From NCBI RefSeq assembly GCF_900609055.1, contig NZ_UXAW01000107.1:1-36865 (forward strand): 36,865 nt of DNA, read 5' to 3'. Below the pieces are notes generated by a model. The model was not told the origin of the DNA. It did not search any database and saw only the letters and a list, made by a program, of their open reading frames with translations. Position 1 is the first letter of the stretch. Each line of letters opens with the position of its first letter. This DNA comes from Pseudogemmobacter humi (GTDB lineage Bacteria > Pseudomonadota > Alphaproteobacteria > Rhodobacterales > Rhodobacteraceae). This document shows positions 27,471-35,944 of this stretch, piece by piece. A program made the position numbers and the translations under genes.

Positions 27471-27690
27471 TTTCGCCCGAAGGAATGGTCTCCCCGGGCG
27501 GTGGCACGGATCGGCGAAGGGGACGGAACAAAACACCGGGTTCCTTGCCGAAACCCCGCTCCGGCAGCCGCATATCTAGCGAAATCCTGCCCCGTGGCCC
27601 AGAACTATTTTCGGCCGGGGCGGCGGGCGCACGGGTTGGAAAGCGGTCGGCCAGGCGGTAGATTGCCCGCGCGAAGCCTGGACGCCATGC

Positions 27691-27734
27691 GGCGCCCCCT
27701 GCGGGGCGCCCGGCCGATGTAAGGATGTATCCTT
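27691..27734 (+). promoter_or_regulatory. leader hairpins that cover the ribosome site of a TTG-started gene
   Basis: A perfect hairpin GGCGCCCC-CTGC-GGGGCGCC (27691-27710) is followed by AAGGA-TGTA-TCCTT (27721-27734), in which the Shine-Dalgarno AAGGA is paired. The TTG start codon begins at the next base. The structure is seen; control of translation is inferred. Confidence 0.5.
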
Positions 27735-29126
27735 TTGAAATTAAGTCAGAAAATCCGGGCTGGTCTTTCCATCATCCGTCACAGCCCGGGGCTTTCAGGA
27801 AAGCTGTCCAGCTTCAGGAACCTCACCTCTGCCGCCTTGCATTCCAAACTCGCGCGCAGGTTCTCGCCTGGCGCCGGAAAAGAGGATCTGACGGCCGATT
27901 TCTGGGCGGAGTATTATCTGCTGACGCTGGTCAACCGTCAGATCAATGTGCAGCTGATCGACCGCGACGAGCCCCGCCTTGTGGTAATCATCCCCGAGCT
28001 TGATCCGACGGTGATTTTCGGCGGCTATATCGCGTTCTTCCAGTTCCTCGCCCATCTCCAGGCGCGCGGGGTGAAGATCAGCATGCTCGTGATGAAGGTC
28101 ACAATGACGCCTGCGCAGGCGGTCGAGGCCTTCCGCGGCAACAAGCTGGTCCACGGCGTGCTGGAACAGGCCGAACTGCACAACCTCGGCGTTGCGCGCA
28201 CGATCAGGATCGGTGCCGGGGATGCGATCCTTTGCTACAACTGGACCAGCGCGATCTTGGCCTCGCGGGTGGCGGCCTTCCTGCCGCGTCCGGCCTGGTC
28301 CTATTTCGTGCAGGAGGACGAGCGGATCTTCTATCCAAACGATTCCTACAGCTTCCTGGTCGAAAGCGTATTCCTGCGGGATCCCGGGCCGGATCTGGTG
28401 TGCAATTCCGCCGCCCTGCTCGCGCATCTGCGCCACGAGGGGGTGGTCGATCCCGGCTGCAAGGTCGCGGTCTTCGAGCAGGGCATCCCCGAGGCGCCGC
28501 TGCCGGAAGCCGGAGAGATCGCGACGCGCTCGCCCCGCCGTTTCATCTTCTACGGCCGGCCCGAGCATCATGCGAAGCGCAATCTGATGACCATCGCGCT
28601 GATGGCGATGGACAAGGCGATCCGGGCCGGGGCCTTCGACACCGGCGAGCCCTGGGAATTCTACATGATGGGCTCGTCGCGTATGGGCGAGAGCTTCCGC
28701 CTTGGCGAGGTGGTGATCAATTGTCTGCCGAACTCCTCTTACGAGGTCTATCGCCAGCGGCTGGCGGGGTTCGATGTCGGTATGGTGCTGATGTATGCGC
28801 CCCATCCCAGCGTGCCGCCTTTCGAGATGGTGCGCTCGGGGGTGGTGACGGTGGTCAACACGACGCCTGCCCGCAGCAGCGAGTGGTATCGCGGGATATC
28901 GGCCAATTTCGAGCCGGCGCTGCCCAGTGTCGAGGGCATCGCCGAGGCAATCGCACTGGCGGTGGCGCGCTGCGGCGACGGCGCGGCACGGGTGGCGGCG
29001 GCCGACACCTATCACCCGCAGACCTGGGACCAGAGTTTCAGCACCATGACCGGCAGTTTCGGCCATCCCCTGCTGGAGCGGGTCTGGGCGCGGCCCGGAA
29101 CGGAGGCAAAGCTGCGTGAGGTCTGA
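27735..29126 (+). CDS. WsaF-like glycosyltransferase (GT-B type)
   Basis: A 463-residue protein with no signal peptide. The TTG at 27735 is used because no ATG occurs for over 100 codons and AAGGA lies nine bases upstream. VVIIPELDPTVIFGGYIAFFQFLAHLQ opens the first Rossmann-like domain; the second carries RFIFYGRPEHHAKRNLMTI and ends with SYEVYRQRLAGFDVGMVLMYAPHPSVPPFEMVRSG. The two-domain pattern is like the rhamnosyltransferase WsaF and its relatives in surface-polysaccharide clusters. The sugar donor cannot be told. It diverges from the methyltransferase at 27470. Confidence 0.82.
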   Translation: MKLSQKIRAGLSIIRHSPGLSGKLSSFRNLTSAALHSKLARRFSPGAGKEDLTADFWAEYYLLTLVNRQINVQLIDRDEPRLVVIIPELDPTVIFGGYIAFFQFLAHLQARGVKISMLVMKVTMTPAQAVEAFRGNKLVHGVLEQAELHNLGVARTIRIGAGDAILCYNWTSAILASRVAAFLPRPAWSYFVQEDERIFYPNDSYSFLVESVFLRDPGPDLVCNSAALLAHLRHEGVVDPGCKVAVFEQGIPEAPLPEAGEIATRSPRRFIFYGRPEHHAKRNLMTIALMAMDKAIRAGAFDTGEPWEFYMMGSSRMGESFRLGEVVINCLPNSSYEVYRQRLAGFDVGMVLMYAPHPSVPPFEMVRSGVVTVVNTTPARSSEWYRGISANFEPALPSVEGIAEAIALAVARCGDGAARVAAADTYHPQTWDQSFSTMTGSFGHPLLERVWARPGTEAKLREV

Positions 29127-29162
29127 GACGGCGGCTCCGGCCCGGCGGCGCGCGGCGGGGGT

Positions 29163-30689
29163 TCACCTGAAGAACGGATGTTTCAGGATCTTGCGCAGTT
29201 CCTCGATAAGATAGTTCAGCGCCTGCTCATGGGCATCGACCTTGGCGCCGATCCCGATGATCGCATCGTCCTGGGCATCGTTCTTCAGGCGGACCGTATT
29301 GCGGACATGCGGCTCGAACCCGGGATAAAGCGCGGGGATCCCGTTTTCCAGCGCCGCGGGCAGGCCGGGGGCGATTGCCTCCAGCATCTCCGGCGCCCGC
29401 GGCCCCAGCAAATCCCGGGCGAGCGAAGCCGAGGTTTCGGCGGCCAGGGCGGCGAGCCGCGCCTCTGCCGCCGCCAGATCGGCCCTGAGCGCGGCGACCG
29501 CTTCGTCCAGCCTTTGCGCCGTGGTTTTCTCAAGCGCGCCGAGGCCCTGTTCGCTGATGCCGACACGGTTGCCGATATCCGCCACATCGTCGCGCAGCGC
29601 CGTGAGCCTGCTTTCCAGCGCCTCCACTTTCTCGCCGGTGCGGGCGGTCTGCGCCTCGCCGGCGGCGCTCCGGGCGCGAAGATCGTTGCCGAAAGCGTCG
29701 AATTCATGTCGTGGGGCGAAGAGCGCGGCCAGTCCGGCCAGCGGATTTTCCGCGGTTCCCGCCTCGTTCTGCGGTGAATCTTCGGGCTTCGTCAGGGCTG
29801 CCACATGATCGCGGAGCCTCAGGTCGCAGGCGTTTCCGGCCTCGGCGATGATTGCGGCCGGATCGGGCTGCATCTCGCGTTCGGCCGCGCGCAACTGGCG
29901 CAGGAACTCCAGTTCTTCGCCGCGCGCGAAAACATGGTCTTCGGCGACCGTAAGGCCCGCGCGTTCCATAAGCATGTATTCGTATTGCGATTGCCGCAGG
30001 ATACGGGTTCCAAGCGCCTCAAGCGCGGCGGTCGTCATCAGCTTCTGCCTGTCGCCGGCGGCGCAGAGGCGGTGGATATCGTGACCGACCGCCTCGCCGA
30101 GGCAGAGCACCCCCAGGCCGTTCGAAAAACCGAGGTTGATGGTCCGCCCTTCCGGGCTGGCCTCGACGATATCGGCCCAGAGCCGCCAGACCCCGAAATG
30201 CTCCTGCCGCACCAGGGTGTCGTGGAAAAGGATGATGCCGTCGGGCGCCATTTTCGGCAGCCAGGTCTCGTAATCCTCGCGCACCGAGCCGTAATCGTGG
30301 GCGCCGTCAATATGCAGAAGGTCGATCGAGCCATCCTCGAATTCGGCCAGCGCATCCGAGAACAACATCCGCAGATGCCGCGCCCTGGGATCGGCGCGGC
30401 GGCTGAATTCGGTCATGAACTGGCTGTAGACACCATCGCCGTAAGGGCCGGTATGGCGGTCGCCCTCCCAGCTGTCCACGGCCCAGATCTCGCGCACCGG
30501 CTCCAGCCCCTGCGAGCTTTGCAGCATGGTGAAGAAGCTGTCTCCGCGATAGCTGCCCAGTTCGACCGTGCGCCCCGGCTGCACCGTGCGCATCAGCCAG
30601 GCGGCGAAAGGTTCAAGAGCCTGCCAGGCGACCTGGGTTGAACGATACTGCGGGAAGAAATCGAGGACGCATTTGTCGAATAGAAGCAT
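29163..30689 (-). CDS. methyltransferase with long C-terminal coiled coil
   Basis: A 508-residue protein with a Methyltransf_24-like Rossmann domain at residues 1-200 (VELGSYRGDSF 42-52, HIDGAHDYG 126-134, LFHDT 154-158), frequently found with glycan genes. Residues about 200-330 are a helical linker and about 345-428 a coiled coil with heptad-like EALESRLTALRDD, followed by a short C-terminal domain. A methyltransferase plus coiled coil recalls WbdD-type chain terminators, which cap polysaccharides exported by ABC transporters, but no kinase domain is present. The stop faces the glycosyltransferase stop across 36 bases. The ATG at 30689 lies downstream of a terminator. Confidence 0.85.
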   Translation of the reverse strand: MLLFDKCVLDFFPQYRSTQVAWQALEPFAAWLMRTVQPGRTVELGSYRGDSFFTMLQSSQGLEPVREIWAVDSWEGDRHTGPYGDGVYSQFMTEFSRRADPRARHLRMLFSDALAEFEDGSIDLLHIDGAHDYGSVREDYETWLPKMAPDGIILFHDTLVRQEHFGVWRLWADIVEASPEGRTINLGFSNGLGVLCLGEAVGHDIHRLCAAGDRQKLMTTAALEALGTRILRQSQYEYMLMERAGLTVAEDHVFARGEELEFLRQLRAAEREMQPDPAAIIAEAGNACDLRLRDHVAALTKPEDSPQNEAGTAENPLAGLAALFAPRHEFDAFGNDLRARSAAGEAQTARTGEKVEALESRLTALRDDVADIGNRVGISEQGLGALEKTTAQRLDEAVAALRADLAAAEARLAALAAETSASLARDLLGPRAPEMLEAIAPGLPAALENGIPALYPGFEPHVRNTVRLKNDAQDDAIIGIGAKVDAHEQALNYLIEELRKILKHPFFR

Positions 30690-30789
30690 GAAGGCTCCGC
30701 AGCGCGTTTCAGACAGGTCCGGTGCGGATCATTGTTAGCCCCTGCGGCAGCGAGAAGGAAGAGCGGCAGGGGAAATGGCCGGCCGCGAG

Positions 30790-30804
30790 GCGGGAAATTC
30801 CCGC
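30790..30804. promoter_or_regulatory. palindrome upstream of the methyltransferase gene
   Basis: GCGGGAA-A-TTCCCGC is a perfect palindrome about 100 bases upstream of the 30689 start, between it and the protease terminator. It may be an operator; no known consensus is claimed. Confidence 0.35.
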
Positions 30805-30828
30805 GCCGCTGCGCTGCCGGGTCAGACG

Positions 30829-30854
30829 AAAACGGCGGCCCGGCAGGGCCGCCG
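30829..30854 (-). terminator. intrinsic terminator of the RTX metalloprotease gene
   Basis: On the minus strand a 9-base-pair perfect stem CGGCGGCCC/GGGCCGCCG (30833-30854, four-base loop) is followed by TTTTCGTCT. It lies 29 bases after the protease stop at 30884. This is the clearest intrinsic terminator in the window. Confidence 0.75.
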
Positions 30855-30883
30855 CAAGGGCGTGGTTCGGGATTTCCGGCGGC

Positions 30884-33800
30884 TCACGCCAGGACGATAT
30901 CGTTCGCCAGCAGCGAGGCATCAAGGATGCCGCGGATTTCAAGGATGTTCCCCGGCGCCAGATTCAGCCGGACACCGACGCCCGCGACCAGGGTGGCGGT
31001 CGCCAGGATATCCGCGACGGTGCGCGCGCCGCCGCCCCAGGACGAGGCGTAGATTTGCAGCTGGTCGATGTTGTCCTGGAAGTCCATCACCACGTCGTAA
31101 CCGGCATGGAAGACGAAGGTGTCACTCCCGGCGCCTCCGTAAAGCACGTCATTGCCGGCCCCTCCGATCAGCGTGTCGTTGCCATTCCCGCCGGCGAGCG
31201 TGTCGTTGCCGCCGCGACCGTCCATGATGTCGTTCCCGTCCATCCCTGAAAACGTATTCGCAAGGTGGTCGCCGGAAAGGATGTCGTTGAAATTGGAGCC
31301 CTGGAGGTTCTCGATCGAGAAATAGGTGTCGCCCGTTGCCTCGCCGGTATTGACATAGGAATAAAGCAGGTCGGCCCGCACCCCTGTCGTGGAGCCGAGA
31401 TAGCTGGCGGCATCAATGCCGTTGCCGCCGTCGAGCATATCCGCGCCCAGGCCGCCGTAAAGGTGATCGTTGCCCTCGCCACCGTAGAGACTGTCATTGC
31501 CAGTCTCCCCATAAAGGGTGTCATTGCCGGCAAGCCCGTGCAGCACGTCGTGGCCGGCAAGCCCTGCGAGAAAATTGTCGCCGCCATTGCCGACCAGGGT
31601 GTCGTTGAACCCCGAGCCCTGGAGGCCTTCGATGCTGACGAACTGATCGCCGGCCGCCTCGCCGGTATTCGAGGCGGGGTTGCTCAGATCGACCCGCAGC
31701 CCGCTGGCCGAGGCCCAGTAGCTGGCGACATCCGTGCCGTCGCCGCCGTTCAGCACATCGGCCCCGACACCGCCGATGAGAATGTCATTGCCGGCCCCGC
31801 CGTAAAGCGTGTCATTGCCCGCACCGCCGTCGATATTGTCGTTCCCGGCGCCGCCGTCGATGATATTGGCCAGACCGTTGCCGCCGAGCGTATCGTTATA
31901 GGCCGAGCCGATGAGGCCCTCGATCGAGATGTAGCTGTCGCCCGCCGCCTCGCCGGTATTGCTGCCGGGGGCCGAGAGCACGGCGCGCAGACCGCTGCCC
32001 GCGGTATGATAGCTTACGAAATCCTGCCCGTCGCCGCCGTCCATGTAGTCGCCGCCGGCGCCACCGACCAGGGTGTCGTTGCCGGCGCCGCCGAACATCC
32101 AGTCATTGCCGCCGCGGCCGTAGAGGACATCGTTGCCGTTCTCGCCCATCAGCGAATTGACCAGATCGTCGCCGCTGAGCGTATCGCCATAGGCGCTGCC
32201 GCGCAGCACTTCGATGCTGACATATGTATCGCCGGCCGCCTCGCCGGTATTGTAGCCCGGCGCCAGAAGATCGGCCCAGACCCCGGCGGTCGCCATGGCA
32301 TAGCTTGCCTCATCGGTGCCGGTGCCGCCATCCAGCAGGTTGGAGCCGGAACCGCCGAACAGGGTGTCGTTGCCGGCACCGCCATAGAGTCTGTCGTTCC
32401 CGGCTCCGCCGTAGATATGATCGTTGCCGCCGCGGCCGTCGATCGCGTCATGCCCGTCCCAGCCGAACAGGACGTTGTTGGCGTTGTCGCCGCCGAGCGT
32501 GTCGTTGTAGGCCGAGCCGTAAAGCGACTCGATGCTGATATAGATGTCGCCGGCCGCATCTCCGGTATTGGTGCTGCCATAGATCATGTCGGCCCGCACG
32601 CCGCTGGTCGAGGTCGAGTAATAGGCGGTGTCCAGTCCCTCACCGCCGTCCAGCCGGTCGGCGCCGCTGCCGCCGAACAGGAAGTCGTTGCCGCCGCCGC
32701 CGTAGAGCGAATCATTGCCGCTGTTGCCATGCAGCTCGTTCGAGACGCCGTTGCCGGTGATGGAGTCGTTCCCGCTGCCGCCGATCGCGTTCTCGATCAC
32801 CACGCCGCGCGCGATGACCACATTGCCGATGATTCCGCCCACGTTCGAGCGGACCAGCGGATTCAGGTCGATCACCTGGTTCGCCGAGAACACCGAGAAG
32901 TCCAGCGTGTCGTTCCCGGCCGTGTCATAGACCATGAAGGCAAAGTTTTCGTAGTCGTAGATCAGCGGATCGGCGGTTACGAGCCCGCCCCACATATTCA
33001 GCATCAGCTGGAAATAGGTGCCGCTCAGATTGCCGCCGGGGCCCCAGACGGTATTGCCGGTTTCGTAGCCCACCGAGCCCGCGCCGTAGAGATTCTGGAT
33101 CGCGATCAGATCCGCCGGCATGATCGTGGCGAGATAGGCGTAGTCCGACGGATCGAAAGTGTTATCCAACTGGTCGAAATAGGACATGATCGACGCCGAC
33201 CAGCTGTCGTTGTCGTAGACATTGTCCGTCCCCCAGACGGCGTTGCCGTTGTAGGGGCCGGCATGGCCCAGGCCGAGCGCATGCCCCAGTTCGTGGATGT
33301 AGGTCTGCAGCATGTAGCCGTTCAGGGTCAGGTCGTCCCAGCTGTCATGGATGTTGATGAAGGACTGCAGGATCGAATTGCCGCTGAGATCTGACCAGGC
33401 ATAGGCACCGGACTGATCCATATCGTTGAACGTCAGGTCCGCCGCGACCTGCACCGACAGTTCGTAGCCGCCGGTGCGCGTTCCGTAATCAGAAGCGACA
33501 ATGTAATATGTGCCGGTGGTCGTCGCGGTGAACGTGACATATTCACCGGACGCAGGGTTGGTGGGATGGTCCGAAGTCTGAAGCACGCTGCCCGAGCTGT
33601 TCAACAGGCTCAGGACGGGATCGAAGGTCGAGCCGGGCGCCCGCGTCAGCCCGATCATATAGGTCTGACCCGCGACCAGGGTGACGCGATAGTAATCGGC
33701 ATCATACGCAGTCGCAATGGAACCGGTCACGATGGAGTTGGTCGTTATGGTGCTTGCCGTCGCGGTGGAGCCACCTGTGTCCGTACCTTCAGTGAAGGAC

Positions 33801-34141
33801 GAGGGAAGGACGCCGGTGTCGACGAAATTGATTCCGGTGGCCGCTGCCCAGATTTCCAGAGCATGTTCCGCGATGGCGGCCGCCAGGGGCGAGAGGCGCG
33901 TCGTGTCATAGGTGATGGTCCGGCTGGGGCCGATGTCGAACGCCCGCCAGCTGCCGCCGTTGAAACCCCAGTAGCCATCGGTCAGATAACCGGCGATCTG
34001 GTCCCAGGTATAGGGCGCGTAGTTGACGCCCGGCGGGGTGCCGCCCGACCCGCCGCCGGCACCCGTGCCGGTAGCGTCCGTATGCTGATCCCAGGATGAC
34101 AGAGGGTCGGCTTCGGGGTTTGCTGCGCAGAGCAGGCACAT
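30884..34141 (-). CDS. serralysin-like M10 metalloprotease with RTX modules
   Basis: A 1085-residue protein from the ATG at 34141 ([14 protein letters not shown]), with GGGAGG nine bases upstream. No signal peptide, consistent with type I secretion. The metzincin zinc motif [11 protein letters not shown] is at residues 283-293 and the Met-turn SIMSY at 317-321. Between the N-terminal half (to about residue 115) and the zinc helix lies an inserted segment at about 115-233, resembling a pre-peptidase C-terminal (PPC) domain ([19 protein letters not shown]). RTX repeats start near 460 and five modules follow. The C-terminus ([16 protein letters not shown]) matches other RTX proteins. Substrate unknown. 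It starts one base after the small secreted gene's stop. Confidence 0.92.
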   Translation of the reverse strand: MCLLCAANPEADPLSSWDQHTDATGTGAGGGSGGTPPGVNYAPYTWDQIAGYLTDGYWGFNGGSWRAFDIGPSRTITYDTTRLSPLAAAIAEHALEIWAAATGINFVDTGVLPSSFTEGTDTGGSTATASTITTNSIVTGSIATAYDADYYRVTLVAGQTYMIGLTRAPGSTFDPVLSLLNSSGSVLQTSDHPTNPASGEYVTFTATTTGTYYIVASDYGTRTGGYELSVQVAADLTFNDMDQSGAYAWSDLSGNSILQSFINIHDSWDDLTLNGYMLQTYIHELGHALGLGHAGPYNGNAVWGTDNVYDNDSWSASIMSYFDQLDNTFDPSDYAYLATIMPADLIAIQNLYGAGSVGYETGNTVWGPGGNLSGTYFQLMLNMWGGLVTADPLIYDYENFAFMVYDTAGNDTLDFSVFSANQVIDLNPLVRSNVGGIIGNVVIARGVVIENAIGGSGNDSITGNGVSNELHGNSGNDSLYGGGGNDFLFGGSGADRLDGGEGLDTAYYSTSTSGVRADMIYGSTNTGDAAGDIYISIESLYGSAYNDTLGGDNANNVLFGWDGHDAIDGRGGNDHIYGGAGNDRLYGGAGNDTLFGGSGSNLLDGGTGTDEASYAMATAGVWADLLAPGYNTGEAAGDTYVSIEVLRGSAYGDTLSGDDLVNSLMGENGNDVLYGRGGNDWMFGGAGNDTLVGGAGGDYMDGGDGQDFVSYHTAGSGLRAVLSAPGSNTGEAAGDSYISIEGLIGSAYNDTLGGNGLANIIDGGAGNDNIDGGAGNDTLYGGAGNDILIGGVGADVLNGGDGTDVASYWASASGLRVDLSNPASNTGEAAGDQFVSIEGLQGSGFNDTLVGNGGDNFLAGLAGHDVLHGLAGNDTLYGETGNDSLYGGEGNDHLYGGLGADMLDGGNGIDAASYLGSTTGVRADLLYSYVNTGEATGDTYFSIENLQGSNFNDILSGDHLANTFSGMDGNDIMDGRGGNDTLAGGNGNDTLIGGAGNDVLYGGAGSDTFVFHAGYDVVMDFQDNIDQLQIYASSWGGGARTVADILATATLVAGVGVRLNLAPGNILEIRGILDASLLANDIVLA
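31127..32635 (-). repeat. five tandem RTX modules of 97 or 106 residues
   Basis: By my count the modules are 106, 97, 97, 106 and 97 residues, the longer ones holding one extra nonapeptide. Each starts at D-x-x-SY and carries NTGxAAGDxYxSIExLxGS, DTLxGD, RGGND and GGAGND repeats. They match the four modules encoded at 20505-21680. Confidence 0.85.
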
Positions 34142-34142
34142 C

Positions 34143-34610
34143 TCATTGTCCTCCCTTGGTGGGGTCATGGTCCGGCATTGGCGTCGCCGTCAGGGCGCGA
34201 TGGTAGAGCGATATCTGCATCGAGGGCGTGACGTTGCGGTCCATCGCCGATACCGCCTGAACCTCGCCCTCGTGCCGTCGGCCTGCGGCATCGGTCCAGA
34301 TCAGACGGATGCCGGTTCCGGTTCGGCTCGCCTGGGTGATCTGCACCTCAAGCGCCGGCCCCCCGGTCGTGCGGGTGGCCGGAGTAAAGTCGTATCCCGG
34401 ATAGCTCTGCCGCAACACGCGCAGAAAACCGTCACAGATCTCTGCGCTGGCATCGCTGCCTGTTCCCCCCGGAACGGAACAGATCACTTCAAAGGGCAAG
34501 GCGTCACTCCTTGCAGGGGTCATGAGCCCCTGACCCGACAAAAGCAGGGCGGCTGACAGGGCCCTCGCGACAACGCGGCCGGGTTTTGCGAAAAGCAACA
34601 ATGGAAACAC
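34143..34610 (-). CDS. small secreted protein coupled to the RTX protease
   Basis: A 155-residue protein from a GTG at 34610. An N-terminal basic stretch and hydrophobic segment ([23 protein letters not shown]) look like a signal peptide with cleavage near residues 34-37. The mature part holds two cysteines (VICSVPGG and EICDGF), is probably beta-rich, and matches no family I recognise, including the serralysin inhibitor. Its TGA is one base before the protease ATG, so translation is coupled. A periplasmic inhibitor, chaperone or accessory of the protease is a natural guess but unproven. Confidence 0.75.
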   Translation of the reverse strand: MFPLLLFAKPGRVVARALSAALLLSGQGLMTPARSDALPFEVICSVPGGTGSDASAEICDGFLRVLRQSYPGYDFTPATRTTGGPALEVQITQASRTGTGIRLIWTDAAGRRHEGEVQAVSAMDRNVTPSMQISLYHRALTATPMPDHDPTKGGQ

Positions 34611-34827
34611 CCTGTCGTAACGGCAGACCCGGTTCAGGAGCCGGTTTAATTCATTATCAACTCTGTCCTATCCGCCCTTTCTGATCAAGGAGGGAAATCC
34701 TGCCCGCGCAAGCTGAACCGCGTGGCTGGCCCCGCCGTCGACAAGCCCGGGCCGGAAGGATATGCAGACGCAGAAAGTGCCGGGCGCGCGGCATGACGGA
34801 ACGGCACCACGGAAGGGCGGCATCACT

Positions 34828-35811
34828 ATGGCGAAGGTTCTCGTCACCGGGGGCGCGGGCTACATCGGCTCGCATGCCTGCAAGGCGCTGGCGCGGGCGG
34901 GGTTCACCCCGGTCGCCTTCGACAATCTCTCCACCGGCTGGGCCGAGGCGGTGAAATACGGGCCGCTGGTGGTGGGCGATCTGATGGACCGCGCCGCCGT
35001 CGCGGCCGCCATTGCGGAGCACCAGCCGGTGGCGGTGATGCATTTCGCGGCGCTGTCGCTGGTGGGCGAGTCGATGAAGGATCCCGGGCTTTACTGGCGG
35101 GTCAATGTGGGGGGCGCGCTCAACCTGATCGGGGCGGCGGCAGAGGCGGGGATCCGTTACTTCGTGTTCTCCTCGACCTGCGCGACCTATGGCGATCAGG
35201 ACGGGGTGATGCTGACCGAGGACACGCCGCAATATCCGATCAACGCCTATGGCGGCTCGAAACGCGCGATCGAGGATATCCTGCGCGATTTCGGCGCGGC
35301 CTGCGGGCTGGAACATGTGATCTTCCGCTATTTCAACGTGGCGGGCGCCGATCCTGAGGGGGAGCTGGGCGAGCAGCACCGGCCCGAGACCCATCTGATC
35401 CCGCTGATGCTGGATGCGGTGGCGGGGCGGCGCCCGGCGCTGACGGTGTTCGGCGACGACTATCCCACGCCGGACGGCACCTGCGTGCGCGATTACGTCC
35501 ATGTCAGCGATCTGGTGGCGGCGCATGTGCTGGGGCTGCGCTGGCTGATGGACGGCAAGGGCAGCCGGGTGTTCAACCTCGGCTCGGGGCGCGGTTTCTC
35601 GGTGCGCGAGGTGATCGGGGAAAGCCGGGCGGTGACCAACCGCGAGGTGCCGGTGGTGCAGGGCGCGCGCCGGCCGGGCGATGCGGCGGCGCTGGTCTCT
35701 GCCTCGACCAGGGCCATCGAGGAACTGGGCTGGCAGCCGCGGCATTCCGCTCTGCGCGAGATGATCGCCCATGCCTGGGCCTGGGCGCAGAAGCCGGAAT
35801 ACCGGCGCTGA
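34828..35811 (+). CDS. galE: UDP-glucose 4-epimerase-like (GalE)
   Basis: Extended SDR enzyme that interconverts UDP-glucose and UDP-galactose, feeding surface polysaccharide synthesis. The protein is 327 residues from the ATG at 34828 (MAKVLVTGGAGYIGSHACKAL), the family start; the frame is open 22 codons further upstream. NAD-binding GGAGYIGS is intact, and the catalytic pair is in SSTCATYGD and YGGSK. The stretch RYFNVAGADPEGELGEQH and DYVHVSDLVAAHVLGL are GalE hallmarks. UDP-sugar specificity (for example N-acetylated sugars) cannot be read from sequence. Its position at the edge of the capsule region supports a role in nucleotide-sugar supply. Confidence 0.93.
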   Translation: MAKVLVTGGAGYIGSHACKALARAGFTPVAFDNLSTGWAEAVKYGPLVVGDLMDRAAVAAAIAEHQPVAVMHFAALSLVGESMKDPGLYWRVNVGGALNLIGAAAEAGIRYFVFSSTCATYGDQDGVMLTEDTPQYPINAYGGSKRAIEDILRDFGAACGLEHVIFRYFNVAGADPEGELGEQHRPETHLIPLMLDAVAGRRPALTVFGDDYPTPDGTCVRDYVHVSDLVAAHVLGLRWLMDGKGSRVFNLGSGRGFSVREVIGESRAVTNREVPVVQGARRPGDAAALVSASTRAIEELGWQPRHSALREMIAHAWAWAQKPEYRR

Positions 35812-35814
35812 ACA

Positions 35815-35881
35815 CCGCTCTTCCCTCCCTTCGGGCGGTCATCGCTGCACAGCGATGAGGCCCGTAAGGGCCGAAGAGCGG
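35815..35881. repeat. perfect cloverleaf element, copy 2
   Basis: Sixty-seven bases that fold as a four-way junction with no unpaired base between arms. The outer stem is CCGCTCTTC/GAAGAGCGG (35815-35823 with 35873-35881, 9 pairs). Arm 1 is CCTCCC-TTC-GGGCGG (35824-35838, one mismatch). Arm 2 is TCATCGCTG/CAGCGATGA (35839-35858, 9 pairs on paper). Arm 3 is GGCCC-GTAA-GGGCC (35859-35872). It begins four bases after the galE stop. Confidence 0.7.
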
Positions 35882-35944
35882 CCCGGCTGGCATCCGCCCG
35901 CGCAGCCCGCTAGTCTGGCGCGAAACCGGGCAGAGGGGCAGGAC

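Noticed and set aside
31127-32635. Regularly spaced repeats that could suggest a CRISPR array
   Set aside because: The 291-base period is in frame and codes for RTX modules; repeats are imperfect and there are no spacers or cas genes.
31265-33394. A 709-residue plus-strand frame over the RTX protease gene
   Set aside because: It is the reverse of the RTX modules and shows no independent motif or ribosome site.
34762-34827. An upstream in-frame ATG for galE
   Set aside because: It adds 22 polar residues ahead of the conserved MAKVLVTGGAGYIGS start, and the Shine-Dalgarno spacing is poor.
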